Positions 12,786 to 26,666 are shown, counted from the stretch's first letter. The stretch: 64,000 nucleotides of DNA from Sinonovacula constricta (GCA_007844125.1 CM017558.1:31387197-31451196), one strand, 5' to 3'. Translations and numbers: made by a program. The notes: generated by a model from the letters alone, not told the origin.

Positions 12786-15700
12786 CGGCAAAAACGCACC
12801 CTGTTTTCGTAAGTGAAAGCAGAGAGACAGAAAAAACAATATCCTTAACATTAGATCTAGTTGTATTTATATACAATTGGTCATTCCTCAGTCCGTAGCC
12901 ACGTCTGCCATCGCAACGCATCATCGCTGTAACTATGTTACATAAACATCGAAAAAAAATGGCGTCGCTTATATTGAAACATATGCAAGTTAGTATTTTT
13001 CGACTGAATTTTAGCTGCTCAGACATGTCCAATAGGGATGACTATTATGTAGGGTGAAGGTGGAAAGGGGAATTGTATTGTAGAAGATATTTGATAGAAA
13101 TCTGGCTCTTCCCTGAGATTAAACTGTCTGGTTCTTTTTCGAAAGAAGCCCGCACATTTGGATGGAACATGTTAAGAAAATGAATAATTGCCATTAATTC
13201 TTTAATAATCGTTATATGTACATTTTGAAACACATAATCAATGGCAGCCTTTTGGTGTTTTAATATTAGCGACATAAATATTCGTGTTAACACAGTGAAT
13301 AACATTTTTAGCCAAGCGTCACACTTAATTCATGTATGCAAGAGATTATATTGTATTGTTTTAAACACATTCTATTCTTACTTTGGTCTTATTTTAAAAT
13401 AAGATTCTGTGACTAAGTCCTATGAGAACTGGAACATATACCTAAATTTGATAGGCACGGGACAAAGGTATTCACATTAATGCCAAATTTAAAAGTAAGA
13501 ACAAATCTGTGAGGAGTCATTTTACAAAAGGAGCAAACCCGACAGTCACCGCCTTCGAACGGTCGGCAATATGGACCGACTGGGGTGCCTAAACCAGTTT
13601 TACAGAGCTCTAACAGATCTCTATGTACAAACAATGAACAAGCGCTGACGTTTTCTATGATAAGATATGACAAAAGTTGTGACGTCATTGAAAAATAATG
13701 TCCACATAGTGTTTAGAAGACAGAAAGAGAGGGCGGGTACTATCTCAATTAGAAGAACTACATGAATTTTGTTGATCTTCAATGAAATTAACTTTCCGAA
13801 CCAAGAAAAACAATGACCAGAGAAGAGTAAATTGTTTAAGCATGCTGTTACATATCGCGAGTTAAGTTTTGAAACGGGATGCTATGTGTTGTTCTTTAAC
13901 GTTTACATCATAAATTCGTATGCAAAACAAGAGACGAGGAGTCGTTGCGTATCTTCCCGAAAGCAGGATTTTCTCTATATGGGATCTTTGTGCATTGTCA
14001 TCCATTTAAACATAAAACAACATCAAAATTTGTCTTGTGGTCATTTAAAACTAATTCTCGAGTGGTTGTGTATCATGCCGATATGTTCTATCCAGACCTT
14101 TAATCAGATAATTAGACTCAAAATGTTAAAACCAAAGCAAAATAAAGCCAAATATTGAGTGTTTGTTTGTTGGTTTAAGGAATAAAGTGGATTTTACAAA
14201 TGCTAGGCAAACCCAATTTATGAATAATCAATCAATGAATAAAGAACCAAATCATTTCTCGTTTCATGTATATGTTTATTTTTTTAGTGTAAACTTGAGT
14301 AATTATATTGGCTCGACGGCTACTTCAAAATCATAAAATAAGCATTTGCAAAGGTAACTTGTGTATGAGCTTTTTCAAGGGTAACTTGTCGCTTATTTAT
14401 TTATTTAAAAGCTTATGTGTATGTGTAAGCTTAATGTGTTAAACTTGTACAGTACAGTAAGCTAGAGGTTATACATACGCCGATACATCTTCTATACATA
14501 CGATATTAGCCTATTTAGATCAGAAAGTCGTTTGTTGACAGAAGAGTTATTTTCAGTTGTAAGGTACAAACGCCTGTTTACAGATACGAGTAATCTTAAA
14601 CTCTAAGGTACACACGCCTGTTTACGAAAACGAGTAATCTTAAACTGTAAGGTACACACGCCTGTTTCCAAATACGAGTTATCTTAAAATGTAAAGTACA
14701 AAGACCTGTTTCCAAAGGTACAATAACGTTGTAACCAAAACAAAAATGAAAGCTTGGGCTGATCGGTATGATTGGGCTGAATTGTATGTTATACATCATT
14801 TACGATTTACTTGATATGCACAAAGGTTTATCAAATAGATAGAAGCTCTGCAAGCCTCGCGTTTTTTTTTTGTCTCAGCCTCTTATGATAGCATTATTTC
14901 ATTTTTCAAAACTAACCTAGTCTTCTTATTTATATTTTCATTAAATCGTAAGATTTATCATTTAAAGCAAACATAGTGCTACCTTTATGGCGAAAGCGCG
15001 TCATGAACACGCGACGTAGTCCCATACTAAGCTTTATTTACTTGACAACGGGGTCGACCAGTGCTCCTACTCACTTCTTACATCGACCGTAAGTAAGAGG
15101 AACTTATGATGTTGGAATTATGCCGAGGTTCGTCTTTTTGAACAGAATACTCAATTGTTTAAAATAGATGAAGGCAACGCGCAAATGTTCCCTGATATGC
15201 TATTTGGTATATGAATGTATGATGTACTTGTGTGTGTGTCATGTGACGGGTTGATAGCATATAAGTTGCTCCAATTGGATACAAGAGCTTCATGCATACA
15301 TATACATCTCTTGCTATATTTATTTATAAACACTACTGATCATTTAAGTAGTATACTTTAAAAGGTGTATTTATTATTTATAATGACATGTAAGATCCAG
15401 CAACATATCACTTAACGTGGTAACCAATTTTTCTCTGTAATTACAGGTGATAAAGGACCTAAGATAGACGATAGCTCACAGAACATTGTATTGTGACATT
15501 AACGAATAACAATAAATAAATAAAGGTACTTGATCATTATGACAAAAGTAAGCCAATAAAATATCAGAACAATTTTCTGTAAGGCATATATTCACATAGC
15601 TAATCAATCGTTTTAAAATAGAGAGCAAATTTCACATTTCGAAATGGCTCGTTCACGCAACAGCTTTTCTAAGGGCAATACATTCGTTATTTTCCCTTAG

Positions 15701-16287
15701 TATTTTATCGGGTATCTAATGAGTATAGACGCAAAGCACAAACATGGTTATCATCCCATATGCTTTGTATACAGCAATGATAACCTTTACCTGACGTTAT
15801 ATCCATCACCAGCAATCAGTGTAGTTAATGAATAAGATCCGTTCCAATTCCTCTAATTATATAAATTTATACGTAGTTTTGGAACTATTAGCTTTCAGTT
15901 TTATATAATATACAACACAACATGTATTTCAGCATATATGGAGGATCATGTTAACTTAACTGAACATATTAGGTTTTCAACAACAAAGCGTGTAGACTCA
16001 TTGCTTTAAATGCAAACTAGTGAAATTATATTTCCGACATTTTTGGGCTTTATCATTCATTCGTTGTATTCACAATTTTCTTGAAACTTTTCTACACCAA
16101 AATAGCTGAGCGCTTTATTTTCGACCATAGCAATAAATATATTAGGTATAATTAGGACTCTCCTTTCGAACTCTTTGACATTAGGAAAGAAAAATAAAGT
16201 GGCTGCCTTTCGCGTCCTCATAGTGCCATTGAGAAGACGACGAACGGTTGTAGTGTTTGTCCAATTGGTTCTTTTCCGTCTGTTCAG

Positions 16288-16377
16288 ATACCAATATGTA
16301 TAATATTTGCTCGCAAGAATACTTCTTTCCGCCAGGAAGAGCTCACAGTCTGGACTGTTTTGGCAAAAGGACAGCCG
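16288..16377 (+). CDS. Exon 2: short Cys-containing N-terminal segment
   Basis: A polypyrimidine tract and CAG acceptor (16285-16287) precede 90 nt that read open in phase 1 from exon 1 and end at a G|GTAAAA donor. It encodes about 30 residues with two cysteines (NICSQEYFFPPGR and LDCFGKRTAG) and no recognised domain. It joins the signal peptide to the first EGF-like module. Support comes from phase agreement on both sides (1-1) and good splice sites; function unknown. Confidence 0.6.
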
Positions 16378-17165
16378 GTAAAATTATAAAATGTAAAATT
16401 CTGGTATCGGTTTGGGTAAGAACATCGGATATTTTACCCTAAGTTGCTCACATGTGAATATTTTCAACAATTGGGTAATAAGCTTTTATTTAAAATAAGT
16501 GTAGCCATTCGACTATATCAATATCATGTAAAGATCATTTTTCATAAAGTGTGATTTTGGTCGAGAACGGTCAAAACTAGAATGATCCAGGTAAGAATGG
16601 ATGTAGAAAGGCTACCCTTTCATACATCACTTTGAGCATCTACCTTACAAATTAAAATAAACGTACGCACAAAAGGTGCTAATTGTACATGTGATTGTAC
16701 GTTTGTCAATGCAGTGCTAGTACAAATCTGGAAAGTGACATGTAATATCTTGTTTGTATGGTTACACTAAGGGATGTTGCGGTCATCGCTTCAAAACGAA
16801 AACAATGTAACCACTGAATCCGACATAACCCATACGCCATGTCTATTGCATTTTATATATTTAAGCTGTAAGAACTGTCTGTTTCAGTGACCAACATGAG
16901 TCGGAACGGGGTTTATTCCCAGCATAAATACACAGTTACACCAAATTAACATTTGGAAGATTAAATTGAAAGACAATACAACTACGTTACAACCTAAAAC
17001 AGTTAGCACACAAACGCACTTAACGACTTAATGAGGTACAAACACAAAAATAAGCATGTGTTTAACGTAAGCTCAGTAAAAGTACAATGTTTTCGTTAAT
17101 TACTTTTTTGAGCACACACACATATACGCACGCACGCTTGCAGGCCCGCACGCCGGAACGCACAC

Positions 17166-17200
<35 letters not shown>

Positions 17201-17636
17201 TTTGTTATTATTTAAAGTTTTTTTTTTAATTTAATGTGACACTTTGAATATTTAATATGTCTTTATATTGCATGAACTTCTTCATTTTAATATTAAAGAA
17301 ATAAGTAAAAGACCGACAGTACATTATTACAACACAACTTTAGAAAAGAAGATATATATAATATATAGCAATTAATAATTAAATCATACATTATACAAAG
17401 TATACAAGTACTCGCTGAATCAGGCCTCTGGCATATACTGCTTTTAGACGTTTATTAAAAACATTGTGTATTTACTTTGAAGAAAAGAACTATTGTAATA
17501 CATGTACAATTTGTACTTTTGTTACGGTTGGTGCTGCTGATAATGAAAATATAAAGATGATAAAGATAATGATGATGTAGTAGTGATAATGCTGCTACTC
17601 CTGCCCATGCTGGAAAACTGAAATACTGGTGCTTAT

Positions 17637-17762
17637 GTTGCTGCTGCTGCTGATGATGATGATGTTGACAAACATGATGATGACGATGATGATGATGATG
17701 ATGATGATGGTAATGATGATGGTGATGATGATGATGATGACGATGATGAGGAGGAGAAGGAA
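17637..17762. repeat. (GAT/GCT)n trinucleotide tract
   Basis: GCTGCTGCTG then ATGATGATG repeats with interruptions; open in several frames, hence the poly-His/Ser/Ile artefacts on the minus strand. Confidence 0.9.
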
Positions 17763-18644
17763 GTAGTAGTACCACACAAGAAAATATCAATTGTTAAAAT
17801 AAATGTAAATAAATTATTTTTTTTCATCATTATTTTAGGAAGGGTATCCCCATAATGATTTTTGGCATTCCTGGTAATAAAACTATTCGCAGTTTTGTTG
17901 ACCAAAGACAGAAATCTCGTTTATGGTTCTTCTGTGAAGGTACGACCTGTGAACAATTATGAAACAAGGGTCACATAATCAATCTGTCTCAGAACAAACT
18001 CTTACTCTGTCAAAAGCCATATATAATATTGTGTGTAAGGGTCTTTCGGTTTTGCTGCAATCTCTCCGAAGCTTCTTTTCTCCCATATTACCTCCGAGGT
18101 CTATTTCTGAAGGTAAAATAGCCTAGGTGTATTTAAGGAATATACTAAGTTTCTTAAATATATTTCGATACTCTGCACTTTTTCTCGTATATTTTAATGC
18201 AAGAACAAGAAAAATATGCAGTTTATTCTTATCAGTCACACACCGCCAAGCGTCAAGAAACGTGTCGGTCAATGATATTATCAACCAATCTTTGTTCACA
18301 ATTTTTCAGTAAAAATAAGCAATCATGTGTAGATTGTTAAGTTTCTTTTGGGATAAAATACTCGCCTTGACACTATCTGCAATAATTAGTTGATATCTAT
18401 CATTTTATATTGCAAAGTCGTGCAATTAACTATTTGTAAAAAAGGTTAGCCGCACTATATACTGTTTATTAATTGTTTTTTACAGTAGTATTTTATTTAA
18501 TATTTCATTAAAACAAGTGACAATATTCAATTGCGCGTATGTTCAAATATTTTCCCTATTTTCACATAAGTGTTATTTTCCATAGACTAATCTATAAATG
18601 CATGCATCTCTACCTTGACTGCTTCTTTCCTACATTTTCCGAAA

Positions 18645-18700
18645 CACACAAGCACACACACACGCACATACACGCACACGAACACACACACACACACATA
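18645..18700. repeat. (AC)n microsatellite
   Basis: Interrupted ACACAC repeats, not part of an exon. Confidence 0.85.
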
Positions 18701-20025
18701 AACAAAGACACAGGTCCGTTAACGATCAAGAAAATGTCAACGGTACTTCCACGACTGGTCTGCCCGGTGTCAGGATAATGTGACTGGAAGTGATATCATG
18801 GCAGATGTTTATGACATGCTTTATACAGTGAAGACAGCATTATATCTGTTTAGGTGGACATAGTTTCAAATAAGAAATATTGTTGGTGGGTCGTTAAACA
18901 TGACTTCACATTTCATTTGCACAATCAATCAGCACTTTTGTTGTAAATGGAGGAGACTAGCTAGTTTGTGGATTAACGCGAAGTTTTAACGCTTCACATT
19001 CAGTTAAATATATTTTTATTTCTTGTTTACATAAAAGGCAAAACATTATAGACCCCAAATTAAAAAGGTTCTACATATTTTATCTGATTTAAACATACTA
19101 CATGAGCATTTAATTTAAAATAATGAGTTGTTGTTGGGTTTTGAGAGAACTGTTTGTTTTACAGAATATTCGACAATTGCAAACGTGACCACTGCTTGAA
19201 CAAACTTTAAGTGTATGTTATTGAGTAAAGATAACACTTGTGTACAGAAAAAACAATAACCATATACTTTTCGAGCGGATATGGACACTGTTGAGTGGTT
19301 GCAATATTTGTGTTAAAATCTTTTTTGTTCTCGGTGGAGTAACAAGTAAGTGTTGTTTTAACTTATATTAGCTTCTTTTCAATGTCTACTTTCTGGACAT
19401 AACCAAAACCCATACACATGTATAACTCATTGCATACATTTAAAGTTGATCGTCTTGACTAAGACTATGGTCCTGTCGTTAATGGTAGGGTCGAAATATT
19501 GGCCCTGCCATTCATAGTGCAAAGTCTTTCCTTGTCTCAGTTATAACATTCCGAATATGTTTAAGTTATCTATAAATAATCTATCAACCATATATACCAT
19601 ACATGCCAGGCGAACTTTATACTTGGTTGCTAAGGAAGTGATTTAATTTTAATTAAGGATGTCTTCCTTGATCTACCTCAATTAAAAGAAGGAAAACATA
19701 AGACAATCAATTCATTAAAGTTTACCTTTTTTATGCAAAATAAAATATTCTCCGAGAAACCGGTATATGACAGAGATTACAAATGACTATGCATATGCTT
19801 TTTCTTCATAATTGATGCGCACATTAAAATATGGATTCGTAATAAAAGTATAAAAGACAAATAATATGTTATTAAGTCGATATATAAACTAATGACAAAA
19901 AGCCCGATGTTAAATCAGATAGATGTCTATTTTCATACAATATAGTTTCTCCTATACATTGCCATGCCAGCTTTCAAGTTCAACGTTGATAATTCACATT
20001 ATTAATTATTTAATTATGTCCCCAG

Positions 20026-20184
20026 GGCAACCGTGTACTAATAACTCATTAGGACATACCGTGTATGGGCCAGGATGCAAGTACCTCTGTCATTGTAAAA
20101 TCGATAGCGAGCAATGCGACTATAGTACAGGAAGTTGTGTGTCAGGATGCGCAAATAAATGGATGGGTCCAGGCTGTCAATACC
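20026..20184 (+). CDS. Exon 3: N-terminal EGF-like module
   Basis: Acceptor CCCCAG (ends 20025), donor C|GTAAGT after 20184, 159 nt, phase 1 at both ends. Encodes a ~53-residue cysteine-rich module with the order C, YGPGC, CHC, C, TGSCVSGC, WMGPGC. The last part is the C..GC...W.G..C signature of EGF modules in MEGF/Draper-like receptors. Extracellular. It is longer than the later 47-residue modules and contains a CHC pair typical of the first EGF repeat in these proteins. Confidence 0.75.
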
Positions 20185-21804
20185 GTAAGTTTTGCCAATT
20201 ACAATATGTTCTTGAAAGAACTAAATAAAGATATTTAACTAGCTCAAAATGTCATAATAACAATGGAACGCACACACTTTAAAACTGTATATAGGCAATA
20301 TTTCATGATATTTAAAGAAACGGTATATACATACAATCGATATTAGCTTGGTAATTTTGAGTTGTTATAGATTATTAAAACCGGGCTGGTTTCTTAACTA
20401 GTTAGTAATCTGCTCTTCGTGTACATATGATTTGAACACATTTCAGTTTCTTGATTCAGACAATGACATCATATACAATATATTTATAGTTAATGCATTG
20501 CAGCAAGGTCGTGTTTAGTAGGATATAAACATTGCGTTTAACGTGTTTAGATGTTGACAAGCTTTCAAGAGGAATACGCTTCATGACATTATTTTTTGTT
20601 ATTAAATCTACCTCAAAGTGCCTGACACTGTTGCAGTTGATTTTATTTGTTTATACTGGAGCTCTATGCTATTAAATACGTCGTCCTCACCATTAACATC
20701 ATTTTAAACAGTGACTATAGTGTAATTTATTGTAGTTTTAGTAAGACATAGCTCAACAATATATGATATTATATTATAATTAGATGATTAAGTTAATTTG
20801 TAAATATAGCTATTTTGAAAATGGTATAGCTAAAAACATAAAAATCAACGTCCAAAGTAATTTGATAAAACGTTGCATTATAATTAAATATTGTTAATTA
20901 TATATGCAATATATGCAAAATATTTGCATAATATGCAAAACTTAATAAACCAATTTATAGCCATGTAAAAGATATGTGCACATATGTCATTCTTTTTTTA
21001 ATAAAAATGTTTACACTCAATTTTTTTTTCTATGTTTTAACTGCAACTGCAAAGCACTGAATTATTTCGAAATATTTGTGACTTCACTATAATTCAGGAA
21101 ACTGTTAAGAATAACGCTTTACATCCTTAAACGTACATTTTATATTGTTTTTACTTATAATATAAGTTAATTAATATTAATTTATAATAAATGTTTGTAT
21201 CACAAAGATAGTATCGGGCTTATGATCATACGTAGTTTTGCATTTACTTTTAAAGTACCGGCAGTTGTGTTAATGCATCCAACATGTACTGCTTAAACAC
21301 GTGACTTATGGACCTGTAACAGGTTACTTTATATCTAAGTCATTGCAACAAAAATAAAATTATGATGATACTACGATTATTTGTTGATCAATTTGCTGAT
21401 TGTATTTCTTTATTTACACGTTTTGTAATACCTTTGTTAGTCCAATCATCAAGTAGACAATTCTTAATGCAATTTGCTACGCAAACGTAATGCTTCTTTG
21501 TAAGACATAACTATCGGCTGACGAACTTGCGCGATAGTTTAATACATAGCTGTTACCTGATTGACTAAAATATGTATATTTGATTGACAGGTCGTATAGA
21601 TGCATCGTGATTTAGCAAAAACAGTTGTTTAACCAGCTGACTTTGCCTTGTGGTTAAGCTGGTTAATAATAGTTTTGGACATGTATCATTTTATTTTAAG
21701 TCAGACAAAGCTCATAGGTTCAATTCAATTTACAAGTTGGAGAGTACTTTTTGGTGTCTCTAAAATGGTGGAGTGGAGAAGCAAATCGGACAATTATTTT
21801 ATAG

Positions 21805-21990
21805 GGGATATCTTAAGGAGAAAGAAAGCAAGTCAGTCGGAAAGTACTGACGCCTATAAAGCGGTCGATGGGAGGATGGACACGTGCAGTAGTTCAAGGA
21901 GAAGGGATGGTCCTTTATGGTGGCGAGCTTGGTTTAGACAAGCTGAGATGATTCGTGGGTTAATTATCGTCACAGAAGATTCCCAAAAAG
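21805..21990 (+). CDS. Exon 4: first F5/8C (fucolectin-type) domain, N-terminal half
   Basis: Acceptor TTTTATAG (ends 21804), donor G|GTACGA, 186 nt, phase 1-1. Motifs ASQSES, YKAVDGRMDTC and PLWWRAWF align with the fucolectin core xxQSSxY...A(I/V)DG...C...PWWRVDL. The usual Asp of WWRVDL is replaced (WWRAWF), so sugar or calcium binding may be altered. The domain is completed by the next exon. Domain identification is confident from the motif order; ligand specificity is unknown. Confidence 0.8.
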
Positions 21991-22369
21991 GTACGATGTA
22001 CTATAGTTTTTAACACCTATGAATATCTGACGCACTTCAACCAAAATGCAAGCACGCCAGTATCCTTGAAGACAATATAAGACAGTGATACAGATTGTCT
22101 ATCATCATCAATATCTCGAGGTCAGAATTTATTACTCTACTTCCTTTGAAGCTAGCTATTAATTCAGTCAAATGTATTATCGAGTCACTTCAAACTAATC
22201 ATACATCTGGGAAAACGTCAATTTCTTTGATAAAATGCAAGCAGGCCATAACACATGATATACTGAAACATCAAAGCATTGACTACGGTACACTCTTTAA
22301 GAGAACGCCGACGTGTTTGTAAATAGTATAAGGAATCGTCAACATACTTGCTATTCTGACTTGTTACAG

Positions 22370-22591
22370 GATATTTTTTGAAGTTTAAAGTGTACGTTGA
22401 GAATAACACCAAACGAACAGACAGTAAAGGATTCCAACTGCAGGAGACATGTTACGAGCACGACGAAATGTCTCCCCTGACGACGACCATTTCGATTACC
22501 TGTGTACGGCCAATTAGGGGCAACCAGGTTCGGATTCAGCTGGCTTCCAATATGACTCGACTTGTACTGTGTGACGTCAGGATGTTCGGAG
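22370..22591 (+). CDS. Exon 5: first F5/8C domain, C-terminal half
   Basis: Acceptor TTGTTACAG (ends 22369), donor G|GTAGCC after 22591, 222 nt, phase 1-1. Starts GYFLKFKVYVENNTKR, contains a Cys pair (ETCYEHD and ITCVRP) and ends GNQVRIQL...LVLCDVRMFGG. This is the classic end of a fucolectin/F5-8C domain, where the last strand reads L.LCEVEVYG. Together with the previous exon it gives one full extracellular lectin-like domain of about 135 residues. Confidence 0.85.
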
Positions 22592-22814
22592 GTAGCCTTT
22601 CTTGTTTGTGTTTGTCGACCAAAGAGCAAACTCATTTATCCGAATACGATGTTAATGTTAACAGAAAAAACTTTAAATGCCGTTAAAATGTGATAGAATA
22701 CCACACTCAGTCATCCTAAGCTGGCATTGAACAATGAACCACCATAATACTTGATTGGCTTCACTGTAAATAAGCCAATAACATTTTTGACAACCTTGCG
22801 CTCTCGGACCAAGG

Positions 22815-22974
<160 letters not shown>

Positions 22975-23415
22975 CCAATTTTGTCAGATTACAGCCGTAA
23001 CAAACACGACCTCGTCACGTCATTTGTCACGTCATATTGTCACTTGTGTTACAACGGTCATTACTTGAAAAGTTCACGATATAGTTACTTTTAGGTGAAA
23101 TGAAAATTATGTTTGCAAGTTATTGTATTGATTGGTTAGATTTTGATTTTTAGGAAAATACGAATATCGAAAAATCGATTATTTGGTGACTATTTAAAGT
23201 TTTTTTTTGTTTTTTTTTTTCTGGAGAGCCGCTCATATTGTATTAATGTACATTGATACCTTCCACTACTTGATGATAAGTATATGCATACATCGTTTGT
23301 TCGTGTAAGAATACTTCCCTGTTTCAACTTTTCTGTATTTTAATTCTTTAACAACCAGGTGTTATATACTTATCAGCAAAATCACCCTGATATCCATTAT
23401 TTTATTTTTTTTCAG

Positions 23416-23604
23416 GTAGAAATCTGGCTTACTCAAAATACACACGCCAATCTAGTACCTATTGGCCTTTTGTTTCATCCTATGCGGTTGATGGTGCCCT
23501 AAAAGGTGTATGTGCTGATACAGATTCAAGAAACCCACCTCACACTTGGACAGTTGACCTGGGAAACATATTTCGTGTACAGGCTCTACAGCTGATGTCA
23601 CTTT
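23416..23604 (+). CDS. Exon 6: second F5/8C domain, N-terminal half
   Basis: Acceptor TTTTTTTTCAG (ends 23415), donor T|GTACGT after 23604, 189 nt, phase 1-1. Motifs RNLAYSKYTRQSSTYW, SSYAVDGALKGVC and HTWTVDLGN match the domain core N.A..k...QSSTY...AVDG...C...WWRVDLG. Here the Asp of VDLG is kept but the Arg of WWR is Thr, the reverse of the change in the first domain. Extracellular; probable ligand-binding module. Confidence 0.85.
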
Positions 23605-23907
23605 GTACGTCGGTCGTTTTGTGTTCAACTATTGAAAGCGCATTCTGTATAGCCACTCTGTCCTTCGTAGTTTTTACTTTGATCTCATTTTCGTTGTTTT
23701 CAAACCGTTGGTATAACCTTCTAAACCTAACCAATCGCTGTTAAAAAAGAAAAAAAATATATTCATCACTCGATGTATGCTTAGAACAAATGCATTTTAA
23801 AAACTGCCTCATGGTTTCTTTATTTGATCTGTTGAATGATACTAAGAACTAAAACAAACTTCACTAAAATATTTGTATAATATATTTTAATATTTTCTTG
23901 TTAACAG

Positions 23908-24081
23908 ACAATGTTAGGTCAAATGACACCATACAGGTTGGAGTTGACGGGTCTTCATACCCAGTTCAGTTCACGCCCAGCGAAGATAAGACTGTACTCT
24001 TTACCTTGGACGAAGATGTTCGGTATCTCCGGTTTTCCTCCAGCAGACGTTTTTTCTTGTGCGAGGTTCTCATTTATGGCG
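23908..24081 (+). CDS. Exon 7: second F5/8C domain, C-terminal half
   Basis: Acceptor TTGTTAACAG (ends 23907), donor G|GTAAGG after 24081, 174 nt, phase 1-1. Begins YNVRSNDTIQVGVDG and ends RYLRFSSSRRFFLCEVLIYGG, the terminal beta strand of F5/8C domains. The internal cysteine usually present before the RYL strand is not seen, unlike the first domain. A second overlapping open frame in this exon is a shadow. Confidence 0.82.
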
Positions 24082-24990
24082 GTAAGGAATATTGTTTAAG
24101 CTATATTTAATTATTTACTAATAAACAATTAATCATATGGGCATGCCAAACGACATGCAACATATGAAAGAAAATACGCATCAGCTTTAAGAAGACATAT
24201 AATTAACTACATGTGGCATCGGTGAGACCTTTAAACGTGTGTTTGTCACTTGAACGAATATTTACCAAAATGTAAATCATTAAATTAGCTAATTGGCCAC
24301 TCTACGAAACAGAAATTCCAAAAATATCATACCCTCCCTGACGGAAAACATATAACACTGTTTAAATACCGTTAACTTTCTCTAGTAAAAACGTATCAAT
24401 ACCAGAATGTCATAAAACATACGTTGTATATGAAACACAATCAAGTTTGCTAATTCGTGTTTTCATTGATATGTAATTATCGCCAAAAACACAGTTATTT
24501 GAATTCGTAACATACATATGCTGTTTAACAGAAACTCCTAAATGTTACTATACAAAATGCTTCTAATTTAGCCTACTGTTATTGTTTTAATATTTTTAAG
24601 GCATAATGGTAAATAACAATCCAATTAAATAAAAAAACAAATGTTCACATTTTCACACAAAATGTTGCCTTATTCTGCTATTTTGTATAAATCTTGACGT
24701 AGTCTACAGTGTAGAAGAGTAAAGTGAATAAATCGCTTTATTCTACAAACGAGGACCGCTTTAATATTTGTCCAGGCTTTCGCTGCGTCAGTATTTCTAA
24801 TGTGAAATCGGATACGAAACAGTTTCCAACTATGAAATCCCTTTAAGTCAGATACACGGTTTTACCATACACGTTCATCAAAGTCTCCCTGGAATATGAA
24901 CAACTGACCTTTCTCTCGAAAGGTACCATTTCTTATCCAGTTTATGCAGCTGGTATTTTATATATTTCATTATACGTCTTTTTCTCTCAG

Positions 24991-25131
24991 ATTGCCTGGA
25001 CTACAAGTGCGGTCTTGACTGCAGTATCTCGTGTCATTGTGCTGTGTTTACGTTCGAAAACAAGGTTTCTGGGGAATGTTTGGAGGGCTGTGCTCCTGGA
25101 TGGATGGGTCAAGGTCGCCGGTGTGATACAG
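24991..25131 (+). CDS. Exon 8: EGF-like module
   Basis: Acceptor TTTCTCTCAG (ends 24990), donor G|GTAGCA, 141 nt, phase 1-1. Encodes a 47-residue module DCLDYKCG...DCSISCHC...SGECLEGCAPGWMGQGRRC with the eight-cysteine spacing and the GCxPGWMG signature of MEGF-type EGF/laminin-EGF repeats. It follows the second lectin domain directly. Confidence 0.82.
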
Positions 25132-26537
25132 GTAGCACTGACATGTACTTCAATGGCTTCTGCATGGAAACTATCATAATATGTCTACCTGCCTCTAACA
25201 TTTAACTTAACATGAACTTCTAAAATTGCATGGGATGCGAAGCAATTTATGCATTTGATTTGCCGATTACTTAAACACAACGTACATCAAAACACCCATT
25301 TCAATCAAATTGCATCATCAATGACTGTACACCGGTCATTTTAACATATGCGAACTCCAAAATATGTGGCAGTTTTAATAATCTATAACATAAATAATGT
25401 TTCAACAGTATATTTTTGTTTATCAGCTTTGTTAAGTTAATCTACATAATTTTTCAATTCTTCTTTCCAAATTGAACTGAACTGAAAAATAAACACACAA
25501 AACCCGCACACGTACGTGCAAACGAACAAACAAGCGCAATAAAAATCAATATTTGCTGAAAAAAAGAGGACCAAATTAACAGAAAATCCACGCTGAGACC
25601 TTGTACTATGCAAAATTAACATTACAATGCACGTCTACTGTATCAGAAACGCGTGTGTTTTGTGCATACAACAGCAAGTTGATATTAGGCAAAGCTATGC
25701 TCCTAACATTGTGATAGATTAAAATGTAAATGTTTTGTCAGTTATATAAATGTCTGGTGCACATACAATTCTATATTCATGCACCGAGGTTTCATCTTAT
25801 TCGGACACCGGTTCTAGTAACCGTACGGGCGTTAATAACACGTGTTGTGTACTAAATCACAAGTTACAATGAAACAGTTCCAACAGACAATATCTGCTTT
25901 TAAGTTGCTCACCAGAAAAAATCTCCAAAATAATAAGGCAAAAAGTTCTCTTGAGTCCAAATTTGGTGTGTTTTTTTTAATTTCTAAAGAAGAAAACGCG
26001 ATGTTTGTGCTCCCGTTTACCAGGATAGAGCGCAACCGTGGACTGGTATTTCCAGGTCGGTAACTTTAATTCTGAACCTATTTTCGAGAATTTTCATGTG
26101 CTACTTTGTCAATTCTACATATATTGAATTTTAATGTTTTCCGCACAATTACTGCTGGTTCAAATGTATATATATTTGCATTAATATAATGCAAATATAG
26201 GCATCCCTTGTCAGATCTAACAGCGAGAAAATATAACAATTTAGAGGTGCTTTCTAAGAATTGTTTCTACAAAACGGCAGCTGCAGTGGTATAGAAACGA
26301 GCCTACTATTTGATATATCAGGTAAATTGGCATTTTTCTTATCGGATCGTAAGCAGAACAGAACAAATATACGTATACTATTTTGTGTTTTATGGAGGTG
26401 TATCAGTGTATGTCGATTTGTAAAGTATGGCTGATCTTTCGCCTGTCTGTCAGCCTATGTAGCTTCCCACACACACATAGATGCACTCATCCACGTGCGC
26501 GCACACACACACGTACACAAGCATATCTTTTTTCAAG

Positions 26538-26666
26538 AGTGTCCAGATGGTACGTATGGACAAGGGTGTAGTGGTCGCTGTCAAGGTAAATGTCGTTGTG
26601 ATAAACGAGACGGGCGCTGCATCAAAGGCTGCTATCCGGGATGGAAAGGGCACATGTGCAATGAAG
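26538..26666 (+). CDS. Exon 9: EGF-like module
   Basis: Acceptor TTTTTTCAAG (ends 26537) chosen by phase; donor G|GTAATT after 26666; 129 nt, phase 1-1. Encodes ECPDGTYGQGCSGRCQGKCRCDKRDGRC...GCYPGWKGHMC, a compact 43-residue EGF module. It is the last exon before the intron that contains the 13.8-kb insertion. The apparent start-to-stop reading frames around 26383-26735 are shadows. Confidence 0.82.

Larger units (their letters stand above)
10377..16287. other. Receptor intron 1
   Basis: About 5.9 kb with two SINEs (10725, 12635), a CT-rich run at 11469-11560 and old sequence resembling the upstream region. Small open frames of 60-127 codons on both strands show no domain, phase or splice support. 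Confidence 0.55.
16378..20025. other. Receptor intron 2
   Basis: About 3.6 kb, AT-rich, with (TTTA)n at 17168-17193, the GAT/GCT tract and an AC tract. No further exon could be placed. Confidence 0.5.

Noticed and set aside
12468..12851. 127-codon minus-strand frame
   Set aside because: Overlaps a SINE on the minus strand and shows no domain or splice support.
13832..14158. 108-codon plus-strand frame in intron 1
   Set aside because: No domain, no splice context, and amino-acid pattern typical of random AT-rich sequence.
14570..14720. Three direct repeats of about 50 bp (GGTACACACGCCTGTTT) as a possible CRISPR-like array
   Set aside because: Only three diverged units with similar spacers in a eukaryotic intron; a small tandem repeat.
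17455..17905. His-rich, Ile-rich and Ser-rich minus-strand frames
   Set aside because: Three frames of the same GAT/GCT repeat.
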